Below, in pieces: positions 1 to 8,183 of a stretch of DNA of 64,000 nucleotides. A program made the translations under genes and the position numbers. The DNA lies in NCBI GenBank assembly GCA_016706545.1, contig JADJJK010000039.1, positions 18,076-82,075 on the forward strand, in the 5' to 3' direction. The notes beneath the pieces were generated by a model, which was given only the letters and a program-made list of their open reading frames with translations, made no database searches and had not been told where the DNA came from. Source of the DNA: Myxococcales bacterium (GTDB lineage Bacteria > Myxococcota_A > Polyangia > Haliangiales > Haliangiaceae). The stretch's first letter is position 1, and each line of letters opens with the position of its first letter.

Positions 1-70
1 CGAACTTGCAGATCTCCTCGGCCAAGGCACGATTGGAGTTGCCGCTAAAGATGGAAAGGGCCTTCAGCAC
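1..70 (-). CDS. prs: Ribose-phosphate pyrophosphokinase, N-terminus only (cut by window edge)
   Basis: Only the first 23 residues are visible; the rest lies left of the window. The stretch SIFSGNSNRALAEEIC is the family's N-terminal signature (FSGNxN followed by LAxEI). The enzyme makes PRPP from ribose 5-phosphate and ATP for nucleotide, His and Trp synthesis. I chose the GTG at 70 because a GGAG lies eight bases upstream and because it places the signature at the usual distance from the start; in-frame GTGs at 79 and 112 are alternatives. The gene reads away from the Trm112-like gene across a 176-base AT-richer gap. Confidence 0.75.
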   Translation of the reverse strand, partial: MLKALSIFSGNSNRALAEEICKF

Positions 71-187
71 CAGGGTCACTCCGCGAAGGAACCGGCGATC
101 TACCGCTTTCACGCGCGGAAATCAAGCCGAAACCCCTTGCTGTTTGAAGACATAGCCAGCGTAAAAACGCCGATCTTTCAGCCCCTC

Positions 188-214
188 TTATGGGCCTATC
201 TCACTGGAACTAAA
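188..214 (-). promoter_or_regulatory. Possible sigma-28-like promoter ahead of prs
   Basis: On the minus strand TTTAGTTC (207-214) and GCCCATAA (188-195) are separated by 11 bases. This matches the enterobacterial FliA pattern TAAAGTTT-N11-GCCGATAA at five and seven of eight positions. It lies in an unusually AT-rich patch between the Trm112-like gene and prs. No flagellar gene is visible nearby, so it may be chance or a promoter for another sigma factor. Confidence 0.25.
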
Positions 215-246
215 GGCTTGAATGACGTTTCACGCCGCCCAATTCG

Positions 247-477
247 CTACCCCGCCGGCTTGTCTGCGCGCTGACATAGCGCGGCTATCGCCTCGGGGCT
301 GGCGGAGGTCGCCTCCTCCAGCAAGAGGATCGGCACCCCGTCTTCGATCCGGTAGACCAGCCCTGCGCGTTCGCTGACCAGGCACTCCGGATCCTGCTCC
401 GAGGCCATCACATGGCGCAGGGGCTCACGAGTCAGCGGGCAGACCAGGACAGCGAGGAGCTCGGGCGCTAGCGCCAT
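247..477 (-). CDS. Trm112/UPF0434-like small protein
   Basis: A 76-residue protein with the Trm112-like pattern: LLAVLVCPLTREPL at the N-terminus, then a hydrophobic strand leading to YRIEDGVPILL. Relatives are small zinc-ribbon proteins that activate methyltransferases or are of unknown function. Here the first CPxC-type pair has become CPLT and no second CxxC pair is present, so zinc binding is doubtful. It lies downstream of the ompA-like gene, beyond that gene's terminator, and upstream of prs, so it is probably transcribed separately. Confidence 0.7.
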   Translation of the reverse strand: MALAPELLAVLVCPLTREPLRHVMASEQDPECLVSERAGLVYRIEDGVPILLLEEATSASPEAIAALCQRADKPAG

Positions 478-529
478 GGCGCGAGCCTACCACGGGGCAG
501 GGCCGCCGCGCCGCTGGCCGAAAACGACA

Positions 530-558
530 AAGCGAGGAGGGACTTCCCCTCCTCGCTT
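530..558 (-). terminator. Intrinsic terminator of the OmpA-like gene
   Basis: A perfect 12-bp stem (530-541 with 547-558) encloses a 5-base loop and is followed on the minus strand by a T-rich run (TTTGTCGTTTT). It lies 55 bases beyond the corrected stop of the OmpA-like gene. Confidence 0.8.
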
Positions 559-613
559 GCCGGTCACCTGGGCGGCCAGGGCCTCGCGGCCTGTGCGCGT
601 CCTGGCGGTCGCG

Positions 614-2018
614 TTACTGCAGGTTCGAGATCAACTTGAACTCGACGCGGCGGTTCTTGGCGCGCGCCGCGGCGGTCTTCTTGGGATCCACCGGCACGGT
701 GTCGCCAAAGCCCTTGGCGATGATGCGCGCCTCGTCGATGCCCCTTGGCCTGGAAGTACGCCTTCACCGACTCCGCGCGAGCTTGCGACAGGGCCTGGTT
801 GTCGGCGAACTTGCCGCCCCGCTTGGGCGCCTGGTCATCGGTGTGACCCTGGACTTCGACCTTGACGTCGCCGAACTCCTTGAGCACGGCCACGGCCTGG
901 TCGAGCACGTTGTTGGAGGTGGCCAGGATGTCCGAAGAGCCGGGCTTGAAGTTGATGCCCTTGATGGCGCCCGTGAACTTCTTGACCTTGGCCGGGATCT
1001 CGTCCGGGCAACCATCGGCGTCCTGGTACCCGTTCTTGGTCTCCGGCTGATCGCCGCAGCGGTCCTCGGTGTCGTTCACGCCGTCACCGTCGTTGTCCAG
1101 CTCCGGGCAGCCGTCCTCGTCCTGGAAGTTGTCCTTGTCCTCCGCATCGCCAACGCACTTGTCCGCGCCGTCGAGCACGCCGTCGTTGTCGTTGTCAGGA
1201 TCCGGGCAACCGTCCTCGTCCTGGAAGCCATCCGCGTCTTCGGCTTCCATGGCGCACTTGTCAGCGTCATCGGCGACGCCGTCGCCGTCGTTGTCGAGGT
1301 CCGGGCAACCGTCGTCATCCTGGAAGGTGTCCTTGTCCTCGGCTTGGTCGGGGCACTTGTCAGCGTCACCCACCAGGCCATCGCCGTCCGGATCAGCCGG
1401 CGGCGGCGGCGGCGGCGGCGCGGACTCGCCGCGGCCGAACTCCTTGTACACCGAGAGCAGCGCTTCGAAGTCGGTGGTGATGCCGTCCTTCTCGGTGCTG
1501 GGCGGGAACAGGATGCGCGCGTCGAAGCGCAGGCCCCAGCCGTTGTCCACGCGGTACTTGGCGCCGATGCCAGCGTAGGCGTTGAAGTCGGTGTCCTCGT
1601 AGAGGACCTCGGCGTCGTCGGTCTTGAACAGGTTGGTGATGCCGGCGCCCGCGAGCACGAACGGCAACAGCTTGTTGCTGGGCTCGGCGGCGCGGAACTG
1701 GAACAGCACGTGCGCTCGCGCGACCATGTTCCAGACGTCGATGATCTGCTTGCGCGACTCGCTGGGGATCACGCCCGCCTCGGCCTCGAGTCCGATCATG
1801 TGACCGAAGGTGAAGCCAGCGCGCAGCCCAAACAGCACCGAGTTGCGGATGGTCGTTGCCTCGGACGAGTCCGGGGTCCCGAGCTCGTTGGTGTCGCTGA
1901 AGATGTGAATACCGGCGGTGCCGCCGATCTCAACCCCGGCACTCGCCACCGAGGAGGAGACCGCGAGACCACCCACCGCGATGGTCGCGGCAAGAGAACG
2001 TCGGGACAGGCGGTTCAT
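614..2018 (-). CDS. OmpA-family outer-membrane protein with thrombospondin-3 repeats (frameshifted)
   Basis: Envelope protein that probably anchors the outer membrane to peptidoglycan. Order: signal peptide (residues 1-27, start MNRLSRRSL, ATG 2018 with AAGGA ten bases upstream), a beta-barrel, a proline run, four Asp-rich calcium-type thrombospondin-3 repeats (DNDGDGV...DKC...DGCP), and an OmpA C-terminal domain with VQGHTDD. The reading frame breaks near 741-744, in a run of four C. Removing one base restores IDEARIIAKGFGD, the NRRVEF motif typical of OmpA domains, and a stop at 614-616. As written, translation ends in an out-of-frame tail at 564. A sequencing error is more likely than a pseudogene, since the restored part is fully conserved. 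Confidence 0.85.
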
Positions 2019-2262
2019 GGAAGCTCGATCCTTTTTTTTCGCCGCGCACTGGGAAGATTGCGGACGTTTGTTTGCAGCCTGTTTATCTGCAAAGGGCCTT
2101 GGATTCCAGCGTTGTGGCAGCTTCTTTTGTCGGCCGTCGTGACCGCGACAACCTGTCATGATCGCCGAATTTTCCATGGAAGACACCGAGTTGAGATGTC
2201 AACGTGAGGAAACTTCGCACCGCGTCGGCGTACGAAGCCGACGATGGCCGTAGCTGCGATGC

Positions 2263-3294
2263 TCACACCGATGCTGCGCCGGCTCGTCGAGCCAGCGCAG
2301 CCACCGCGCTCACCCACTCCGGCGACGAGTTCAGGGATGGAATCATGGTCAACTCCTGTCCCCCCGCGGCCTGGAACTGCTGCCGCGCTCTCATCCCGAT
2401 CTCCTCGATGGTCTCCAGGCAATCTGCGACGAACGCCGGACACAGGACCGCGAGGTGTTTGGTCTTGGCCTTGGCGAGCTGGTCGATGACCTCATCGGTG
2501 TACGGCCGGATCCAGGGCGTGCGCCCGAGTCGGGACTGGAAACACACGGTGTAGCGGTCGGCCGGCAAGTCCAGGAGCGCGGCGAGGCCGCGCGCGGTGG
2601 CGTAGCACTGCGCGCGGTAGCAGTTGCGGTTCGCGTCCACGATGCGATCGCAGCACGAGCTCTGCGCCAGGCAGTGCGCGCCCGACGGGTCGCTCTTGCG
2701 GATGTGGCGCTCGGGCAGCCCGTGGAACGACATCAGCACGTGGTCCGCGCTGTCCACCTTGTGGGCGCGCGCCACCGCGGCGAACGCGCGGAGAAAGCCG
2801 GGGTCCTCGTAGAACGGGGGCACCACGCTGAGCCACGGGGTGTTCCATTGCTGGCCGGCCACCTCGAACACGCGCGCCAGCGCGGTGCCCGTGGAGGAAG
2901 AGGCGTACTGCGGAAACAGCGGCAACACGACGATGTGGTCGACGCCCGCCCGCCTCAGCGCGTCGAGGCCCTCGGGGATCGAGGGCGACCCATAGCGCAT
3001 GACCAGCTCCACCTTCCAGTCATCGCCCATCGCCTTGGCCACCGCGTCGGCCAGGTCGCGAGAGTGGTAGAACAGGGGGGAGCCGCGCTCCTTGTCCCAG
3101 ATGGCCTGGTAGGCGTGGGCGCTCTTCTTGGGGCGGAAGGGCAGGATGATGAGGTTCAGGAGCAGGGCCCGGCCCACCGGGTTGATGTCGATGACGCGCG
3201 GATCCGAGAGGAACTCGCGCAGGTACCTCCGCACCGCGGGCGGCGTCGGCTCTTCAGGCGTTCCCAGGTTGATGAGCAATAGTCCGGTGGCCAT
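2263..3294 (-). CDS. hemH: Ferrochelatase with internal cysteine cluster
   Basis: 343 residues. Inserts ferrous iron into protoporphyrin IX in the last step of protoheme synthesis. Family marks: N-terminal LLLINLGTPEEP, SFHGLPERH with catalytic His191, SRLGRTPW, and a C-terminal DCLETIEEI carrying the conserved acidic residue. Between residues 208 and 230 there are five cysteines (208, 214, 215, 225, 230). Such an internal Cys segment is characteristic of the Myxococcus-type [2Fe-2S] ferrochelatases; the cluster itself is inferred. It lies 40 bases downstream of the exported-cytochrome genes on the same strand, which fits a shared demand for heme. Confidence 0.95.
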   Translation of the reverse strand: MATGLLLINLGTPEEPTPPAVRRYLREFLSDPRVIDINPVGRALLLNLIILPFRPKKSAHAYQAIWDKERGSPLFYHSRDLADAVAKAMGDDWKVELVMRYGSPSIPEGLDALRRAGVDHIVVLPLFPQYASSSTGTALARVFEVAGQQWNTPWLSVVPPFYEDPGFLRAFAAVARAHKVDSADHVLMSFHGLPERHIRKSDPSGAHCLAQSSCCDRIVDANRNCYRAQCYATARGLAALLDLPADRYTVCFQSRLGRTPWIRPYTDEVIDQLAKAKTKHLAVLCPAFVADCLETIEEIGMRARQQFQAAGGQELTMIPSLNSSPEWVSAVAALARRAGAASV

Positions 3295-3333
3295 GTCGTC
3301 GAACCGCAGGGTACGTGTCCGGCCGCGGTCACG

Positions 3334-3789
3334 CTACTTGCCGTAGTCGAGAAACGCCCCGGCATACGGCGCGGCCACGTGACACCGATTCCAGCACAAT
3401 GAACGATAGGACTCGCTGGCGCCGGGCTCGGCGGCTTGCGTGAACAACCAGCCGGCCTCGTCCTCCACGCCGAGCGGCGCCGGTCCGATTCGCCGCATGA
3501 TCGCCAGGTACTTGAGGTCGCCGGGTGCTTGCCCTGCGCGGCCGCGGATCTCCTTGACCAGGATGGAGCCCTCCGGGTAGTTGCCGCCGGCGTAGGTGAG
3601 CGCGACGTCGTTGATGTAGATGATGCGGTAGCTGTCGCCGTGACCCGGGAGGTCCCCGACGGTGTCGATTCGCTTCCACGAGGTGTAGTCGCCGAGCGGC
3701 TCCGGCGTCACCACGTCGCCGCAGGCGCCGAGCGACGCGGCGGCGGTGAGCGCGAGGCAAAGTCGTCGGCCAAGGAGGTGCGGGTGCAT
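3334..3789 (-). CDS. Cytochrome P460-family lipoprotein
   Basis: 151 residues. A lipoprotein signal ends in LGAC (lipid Cys23). The body follows the cytochrome P460 layout: YTSWKRIDTV, then YRIIYIND, YPEGSILVKE and GWLFTQA, ending in a heme motif CWNRCH (132-137). The heme motif has three residues between the cysteines (CX3CH) where two are normal, so attachment by the usual maturation system is uncertain. P460 proteins oxidise small nitrogen compounds or detoxify NO, but many members have no known role. It is probably the last gene of the cytochrome group, 89 bases after the diheme lipoprotein. Confidence 0.75.
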   Translation of the reverse strand: MHPHLLGRRLCLALTAAASLGACGDVVTPEPLGDYTSWKRIDTVGDLPGHGDSYRIIYINDVALTYAGGNYPEGSILVKEIRGRAGQAPGDLKYLAIMRRIGPAPLGVEDEAGWLFTQAAEPGASESYRSLCWNRCHVAAPYAGAFLDYGK

Positions 3790-3820
3790 GGGGCTCCGAT
3801 CAGGGCTCGTCGTGCGGGTT

Positions 3821-3880
3821 GGTCACGCTGGTCATCACGCTGGTCATCTCGCCGGTCATCACGCGGTCATCACGCGGTCA
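3821..3880. repeat. Tandem repeat at the stop codon of the diheme lipoprotein gene
   Basis: Five units of 9-12 bases on the pattern ggtcatcacgc(t). The last unit supplies the stop codon of the minus-strand diheme lipoprotein gene (3878-3880), and the rest fill the gap to the P460 gene. Confidence 0.85.
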
Positions 3881-5197
3881 TAGCTCGGGCGCGCCGGCGA
3901 GGAGCCAGCGGGCCAGCCGATCGCGCAGGTCCACCGGCAGCTCGTTGCCGCGCCGCCGGGCCGACCCAGGCGGCATGGTCTGCGCCACCACCGCGCGCTG
4001 GAAGATGCGGCGGCGCAGCGCGAACACGCCGGGCGCTCCGGCGGTGCCGCGGTACGAGGTGAAGTCCAGCGTCAGGCCAGGGATCCTGGCGAAGCTGCCG
4101 TGGCACGCCAGGCAGTGGGGGCCCAGCACCGCGGCGGCGATGCTGGCAAAGGTGTCGGCGGTGGTCGCGTCGGCGATGCGGAATCGGCCGCTCTGCACGC
4201 GGTGGCTCGCGGCGTCGTCGCTGACGGTGGCGACCACGCGATAGGCGACTCCCGCGGGGGTCGCGGCGGACCCGAGCGTGAGCACCACGCGCCCGCCGGC
4301 GACGGTCTGGGTCTTGCGCTCCACCACGGTCGCGGGCTCGCGGTCGTCGATCAGCTCGACGCTGACCTGCACCGTCGCGGTGTCCGAATCGCGGACGTCG
4401 AGCTCGATCGGAAACGGCAGCTCTGCGGCGGCGAGATACGAGCCCTGCGCCAGCGCGGCGGCGGTGGCCTCGGACATGGCCAGGCGCGGCGGCGCCGGGC
4501 GCGGCGGGGTCACCGTCACCTCGCCCGCCATCAGGCGCAGCTCGCCAGCCCCGTCGTCCACCGTGGCGGTCAGCGGGAAGGTCCCGGCGGGCAGGGTCGC
4601 GGTGTCGAGCACCAGCACGCCTCGCCCGCTGCGCAGCTCGCCGAGCCTCAGCTCCTGGCCGGCGACCTGCGCGGTCAGCGCGCCCACCACCAGGTCGCGG
4701 TCGGGATCGCGCAGCTCATAGCTGAGGTCGATCGCGTCGGCGCGCGAGGTGGCCTGGACCTGCAGGGTAGGTCGATGGTTGTCCGGCCTCGGCGAGCCGC
4801 GCGGCGGCGCCAGCGGCCCGCTGGCGCCTGGCTTGGCTTGCGCGGCCCAGTTGCCCAGCACCTCGACCTCGTAGTCGGAGAGCGGGAACCGCGGCGGCAT
4901 CGAGCCGTCGGCCGCGCGCTCGGCGATCCACTCGGCCATCGCGGCGGCGCCGAGGATCTTGCCCCCGGGCGCGTCGGTGTCGTCGTACCGGTCCAGGCGG
5001 AACGTCGGCGGCGCGCCGCCGATGGCGGGGGCGCCGTGGCAGCGCACGCAGCCGGCGGCGAGGATGGGCGCCACCTCGGCCCAGCCTGGTGTCGACGGAG
5101 CGTCGTCGCTGCAGGCCGCGAGCAGCGCGAAGGGCACGAGGACCGCGGTGAGCGGGACGAAGGTCGCAAACGGCGTGGCGGCCACGGCGCACCTCAC
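3878..5197 (-). CDS. Diheme c-type cytochrome lipoprotein
   Basis: 439 residues. Start is the GTG at 5197, which overlaps the TGA of the upstream barrel gene by four bases; an open frame continues further upstream but is only the shadow of that gene. Lipoprotein signal with lipid Cys29 (LLAAC). One heme motif, CVRCH, follows at 50-54 and a second, CLACH, in the last quarter, each with a downstream Met-containing MPP segment (SMPPRF and TMPPGS) that could give an axial Met. The middle is beta-rich and resembles Ig-like or fibronectin-like folds. Probably an outer-membrane electron carrier that works with the barrel protein beside it. Confidence 0.8.
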   Translation of the reverse strand: MRCAVAATPFATFVPLTAVLVPFALLAACSDDAPSTPGWAEVAPILAAGCVRCHGAPAIGGAPPTFRLDRYDDTDAPGGKILGAAAMAEWIAERAADGSMPPRFPLSDYEVEVLGNWAAQAKPGASGPLAPPRGSPRPDNHRPTLQVQATSRADAIDLSYELRDPDRDLVVGALTAQVAGQELRLGELRSGRGVLVLDTATLPAGTFPLTATVDDGAGELRLMAGEVTVTPPRPAPPRLAMSEATAAALAQGSYLAAAELPFPIELDVRDSDTATVQVSVELIDDREPATVVERKTQTVAGGRVVLTLGSAATPAGVAYRVVATVSDDAASHRVQSGRFRIADATTADTFASIAAAVLGPHCLACHGSFARIPGLTLDFTSYRGTAGAPGVFALRRRIFQRAVVAQTMPPGSARRRGNELPVDLRDRLARWLLAGAPEL

Positions 5198-6363
5198 AGG
5201 TAGTAGTGGAGCTGCAAGAGGCCAAGCAGCGAGGGGTGATCGAAGTCGTTGCCCACCGCCTCGAGCCTCCCCAGGAGGTGAAGCTCCAGGTGGGCCAGCG
5301 GGAAGACCTGCAGGTTGAGCTCGGCGGCGCCGCGCGAGGAGGAGCGCAGCGCGAGATCCGGATCCCAGAGCTGCAGGGCGCCGGTCACCATCCAGCCGGG
5401 CAGCATCATCCGGGTGGCGCCCAGGTAGCCGGCGAGCTGCCAGCGCGCGGCGCCGACGTCGAAGCTCTGCCGTTGCACGTCGAGCTCGGCCAGGAGCAGG
5501 AGCTGCGAGGTCGGCACCCACAGCTTGCCCAGGACGCCGGCGGCGGCGCGCACATCTTCGCCGGTCACCGCCACGCGGCTCTGCACGGCCCAGGCGGCGG
5601 TGTCCTCCCGCGCGCGACGCTCGTACGAAAGCGCGCCACCCCAGGCTCGCGGCCCGGCGCCCAGGATGGGGACCGGCTGCGGCGCGAACAAGGAGGCATG
5701 CAGCTCGGAGCGCTCGCCCTGGTGCGCCAGCGCCACCGTGTAGGGCTCTTCCAGCGTGTGCTGGCCGAGGTACCTCCGCACATAGGCCGTGTGATCCTGG
5801 CTGCGTAGCCCGAACACGGGAAAGAACCTGCCCAGGCGCACCGAGAGCCCGGAGCCAGCCTCCGGCTGATACATCAAATAGTGCTCGCGAGAGGCGAGCC
5901 GGTACAAGAGCTCCGGTCGGGGCTCCCGAGCGACCCCGCGCAGCCCCGCGATCACGTTCGCAGACCACGCGCCGACGACCACGCGCGTGTAGAGATCGGC
6001 CTGCATCGGGAAGCCGAGCACCCGGGTGCGATCTTCGTGGTCCTTGACGCCGAGCGCGCCGCGGAGGTCGCCGCCGAGCTCGAGCCAGGACGGCGGCTGC
6101 CACAGGCCGTGCAGCAAGCGGCCATCGCCGCGCTGGCTCACGGTGCTGCCGGCCTCATCTCGCCCGAAGGCGTTGAGCAGGCCGCCGCCGCCTGGCGAGA
6201 CATGGCAGGCTTCGCACCGATCGGCGCCGGTGGTGAGCTGGAACTGCGGATAGGCGAGCGCGGCCCGGGGCCAGGCGATCAGCGCCAGAAGTCCTGCGCA
6301 CAGCCCAGCGAGCGCGGCTCGGGCCAGGGGCCGTGGGCGTGGCGCGACGCGGGTCACTGGCAT
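5194..6363 (-). CDS. Outer-membrane barrel with N-terminal c-type heme
   Basis: 389 residues. Sec signal peptide (about 1-37), then a CEACH heme motif (50-54) followed by a glycine-rich turn. The remainder shows alternating amphipathic strands and ends in LLQLHYYL, the pattern of a transmembrane barrel. A heme domain fused to a barrel suggests a porin-cytochrome conduit, though the barrel does not resemble MtrB. Overlaps its neighbours on both sides (10 bases with the upstream lipoprotein, 4 with the downstream one), so the three are almost certainly translated together. Confidence 0.7.
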   Translation of the reverse strand: MPVTRVAPRPRPLARAALAGLCAGLLALIAWPRAALAYPQFQLTTGADRCEACHVSPGGGGLLNAFGRDEAGSTVSQRGDGRLLHGLWQPPSWLELGGDLRGALGVKDHEDRTRVLGFPMQADLYTRVVVGAWSANVIAGLRGVAREPRPELLYRLASREHYLMYQPEAGSGLSVRLGRFFPVFGLRSQDHTAYVRRYLGQHTLEEPYTVALAHQGERSELHASLFAPQPVPILGAGPRAWGGALSYERRAREDTAAWAVQSRVAVTGEDVRAAAGVLGKLWVPTSQLLLLAELDVQRQSFDVGAARWQLAGYLGATRMMLPGWMVTGALQLWDPDLALRSSSRGAAELNLQVFPLAHLELHLLGRLEAVGNDFDHPSLLGLLQLHYYL

Positions 6364-6917
6364 GACGCACCGTCCAGGATCCAGCGCTCGATGATGGCGA
6401 TCTCGGAGTCGGGCAACGGCGAGTCAGGCGGCATGATCGTGGTGCGGTTGCCCCGGAGCAGGTACAGCAAGCGGCTGCGCTCGGGCTGAAACGGAAAGAC
6501 ATAGTTGCCGGCGGCGTCCTGCGGATGCTCGGGGGCATCGCACGGCCGGCCCAGGAGGTAGGAGTACGCCGCTGACGGAGTCGACAGATCGATCCCGGCA
6601 GCCGAGCTGGCGTTGCCATGGCAGCTCGAGGTGGAGCAGGCCGGGCGCAAGATCGCGGCGTGGACATAGGCCCAGGAGGCCGAGCGCTCGCTCGGGGCGT
6701 CACATCCACCGAGGGCGAGCGCCGCGGGGAGGGCGGCAGCCAGCGCAGCAGCCGAAGCAGCAGCCGAAGCAGCAGTCAGCGCAGCGAGCGCGCGCTTGGC
6801 TTGGCCAGGTGCGCGAGCCCAGGCGGCGGCTGTGCTCGCTGCGCGCGCGTCGCTCGCGGTGCGCGCGTCGCTTCGGTTCGATGGGGCGCGCACAGCGCTT
6901 GCTCTCATGGAGCGCAT
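6354..6917 (-). CDS. Monoheme cytochrome lipoprotein with CX4CH motif
   Basis: 187 residues from the ATG at 6917 (GGAG ten bases upstream). A long Ala-rich segment (41-71) precedes a lipobox LALGGC (Cys72). The heme motif CSTSSCH (94-100) has four residues between the cysteines, a variant seen in exported cytochrome-like domains, followed by a possible Met ligand in TIMPPDS. The N-terminal 40 residues are long for a lipoprotein signal, so an internal start is possible. First gene of the cytochrome operon; the AT-rich gap 6918-7161 upstream should hold its promoter. Confidence 0.7.
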   Translation of the reverse strand: MRSMRASAVRAPSNRSDARTASDARAASTAAAWARAPGQAKRALAALTAASAAASAAALAAALPAALALGGCDAPSERSASWAYVHAAILRPACSTSSCHGNASSAAGIDLSTPSAAYSYLLGRPCDAPEHPQDAAGNYVFPFQPERSRLLYLLRGNRTTIMPPDSPLPDSEIAIIERWILDGASCQ

Positions 6918-7161
6918 ACGGGCCGTTCTCCACTGGTTACGCTCCGGCGCCTCGCGTTGGCCACGGCGAGGGGGTTGTCAAGGACTGATCACCTCGTAAG
7001 TGCTGAGAATGGTTTGATTATATGATTTCATCGGGTTAGTCGTCGATTGGTATTTTCTCTTACGGCTTGCTCAGCGCACGCCTGCTGAGGCGGAATGGGC
7101 ACTTGAGCGAAGGCGCGGGCTTCTTGTTTGACGACCGCCCAAAACGCTGCAGTATCCCCCA
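6918..7161. promoter_or_regulatory. Divergent intergenic region, AT-rich
   Basis: 244 bases between the divergent cytochrome operon and the DUF3052 gene, with an AT-rich core at about 6990-7075. Both promoters must lie here. I cannot pick a -35/-10 pair with confidence. Confidence 0.4.
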
Positions 7162-7683
7162 ATGGCCGGGACATCGGGGACCCCCCTTCCCAAGCGACTG
7201 GGCATCAAGAGCGGGCAGCTCGTGACGCTGCTGAACGTGCCGCTGGCGTTCGCCCGATCGCTGGACCTGCCAGAGGACGTCCGCTGGTCCAATCAGCTAC
7301 GCATGGCGGTCGACGTGGTCGTGCTCTACGCCGATGGCCTGGAAGAGGTGGAGCGCCGCATCGGCGGGATCACCGGGCGCCTGCACCCGCATGGCTCGGT
7401 GTGGGTGGTGTGGCCCAAGCGTCGAGCCAACGGCCTCGACGAAGATCTGATCCGCAGCATCGCGTTGGCGGCCGGGATGGCCACCAGCAAGGAGTGCGAG
7501 CTGGGAGAGTCCTGGGTTGGCGTGCGGCTGGCGCTTCGCGCCAGCAATCGCGACGCAGTGGCGTACCGGATCACCGATCGCCTGGGAACGCCGAGACGCG
7601 CCCGCCGCGCGACGGTCCCCGAGCGGGTGGCCAGCGGCGCCGGGTCGACCTTGCGCCGCGCGCGAGCGCGGTCCAGCAAGTAG
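7162..7683 (+). CDS. DUF3052 family protein
   Basis: 173 residues. The opening KRLGIKSGQLVTLLNVP and the later HGSVWVVWPKR match the DUF3052 family, small soluble proteins of unknown function common in actinobacteria and myxobacteria. The last 35 residues are Arg/Ala-rich and probably disordered. It stands alone, divergent from the cytochrome operon. Confidence 0.7.
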   Translation: MAGTSGTPLPKRLGIKSGQLVTLLNVPLAFARSLDLPEDVRWSNQLRMAVDVVVLYADGLEEVERRIGGITGRLHPHGSVWVVWPKRRANGLDEDLIRSIALAAGMATSKECELGESWVGVRLALRASNRDAVAYRITDRLGTPRRARRATVPERVASGAGSTLRRARARSSK

Positions 7684-7809
7684 CTGCGAAGGTCGCTGCG
7701 CAGGCAACCGCGAAAGTCGCGCAGCGCTGGTGGCGCCTGCGGCTGCGGAGCACGAAGTTTCAGGCAGATACGCTCTGGCACGAGAGGTGCTCAGGTTGCC
7801 GTCAGCCCA

Positions 7810-7983
7810 ATGACGGACCGAGAATCTCGAAACCGTGCGGTGCGCATCCTTGCAAAGTCGATCTATCGTGATCTCGAAGCACAGGGCTTCGACGAGAAGC
7901 AGATCGTTGCACTTGCCACCGAGCTCATCAGCGAAGTCACGTCGAAGATCGCGAAAGACCAGGGTAAGCAACAGCTCGCGTAA
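7810..7983 (+). CDS. Small conserved-looking protein, 57 residues
   Basis: Reads MTDRESRNRAVRILAKSIYR to a TAA at 7981. It is short, but the composition is that of a real helical protein: charged N-terminus, amphipathic helices, acidic/Lys tail, no low-complexity sequence. Codon use is less GC-biased than in the neighbours. No function can be assigned. No strong ribosome-binding site is visible upstream, which lowers confidence. Confidence 0.55.
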   Translation: MTDRESRNRAVRILAKSIYRDLEAQGFDEKQIVALATELISEVTSKIAKDQGKQQLA

Positions 7984-8183
7984 GGCGTGGGTGGGCGTGG
8001 GGGGGCAGGCGAGTGGGAACGCTTGCGGGCCGCTGCTGCAGGAGCTGCCCGCGGCGCAGCGCTGGATAGGCGGCCACGCGGCCGCTGGTCCGGTCTGTCC
8101 TGTCGGTACGAGCCAGCTCGTGGTGTCCATGTAAGGTCACCGACGTGACCGGGCGGACCTGAAGTTGCGCGGCAGGCCGCGCT

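Noticed and set aside
71..180. tRNA gene in the AT-rich island
   Set aside because: No cloverleaf pairing or T-loop consensus could be built.
2..274. Plus-strand open frame at the left edge
   Set aside because: The minus strand encodes the recognisable start of prs and the end of the Trm112-like gene here.
636..2207. 523-residue open frame on the plus strand
   Set aside because: Antisense shadow of the OmpA-like gene; Val/Arg-rich composition reflects complementary codons of a GC-rich gene.
3878..6103. One 741-residue cytochrome
   Set aside because: The first 300 residues are out-of-frame reading of the barrel gene; the real diheme gene starts at 5197 within a GTGA overlap.
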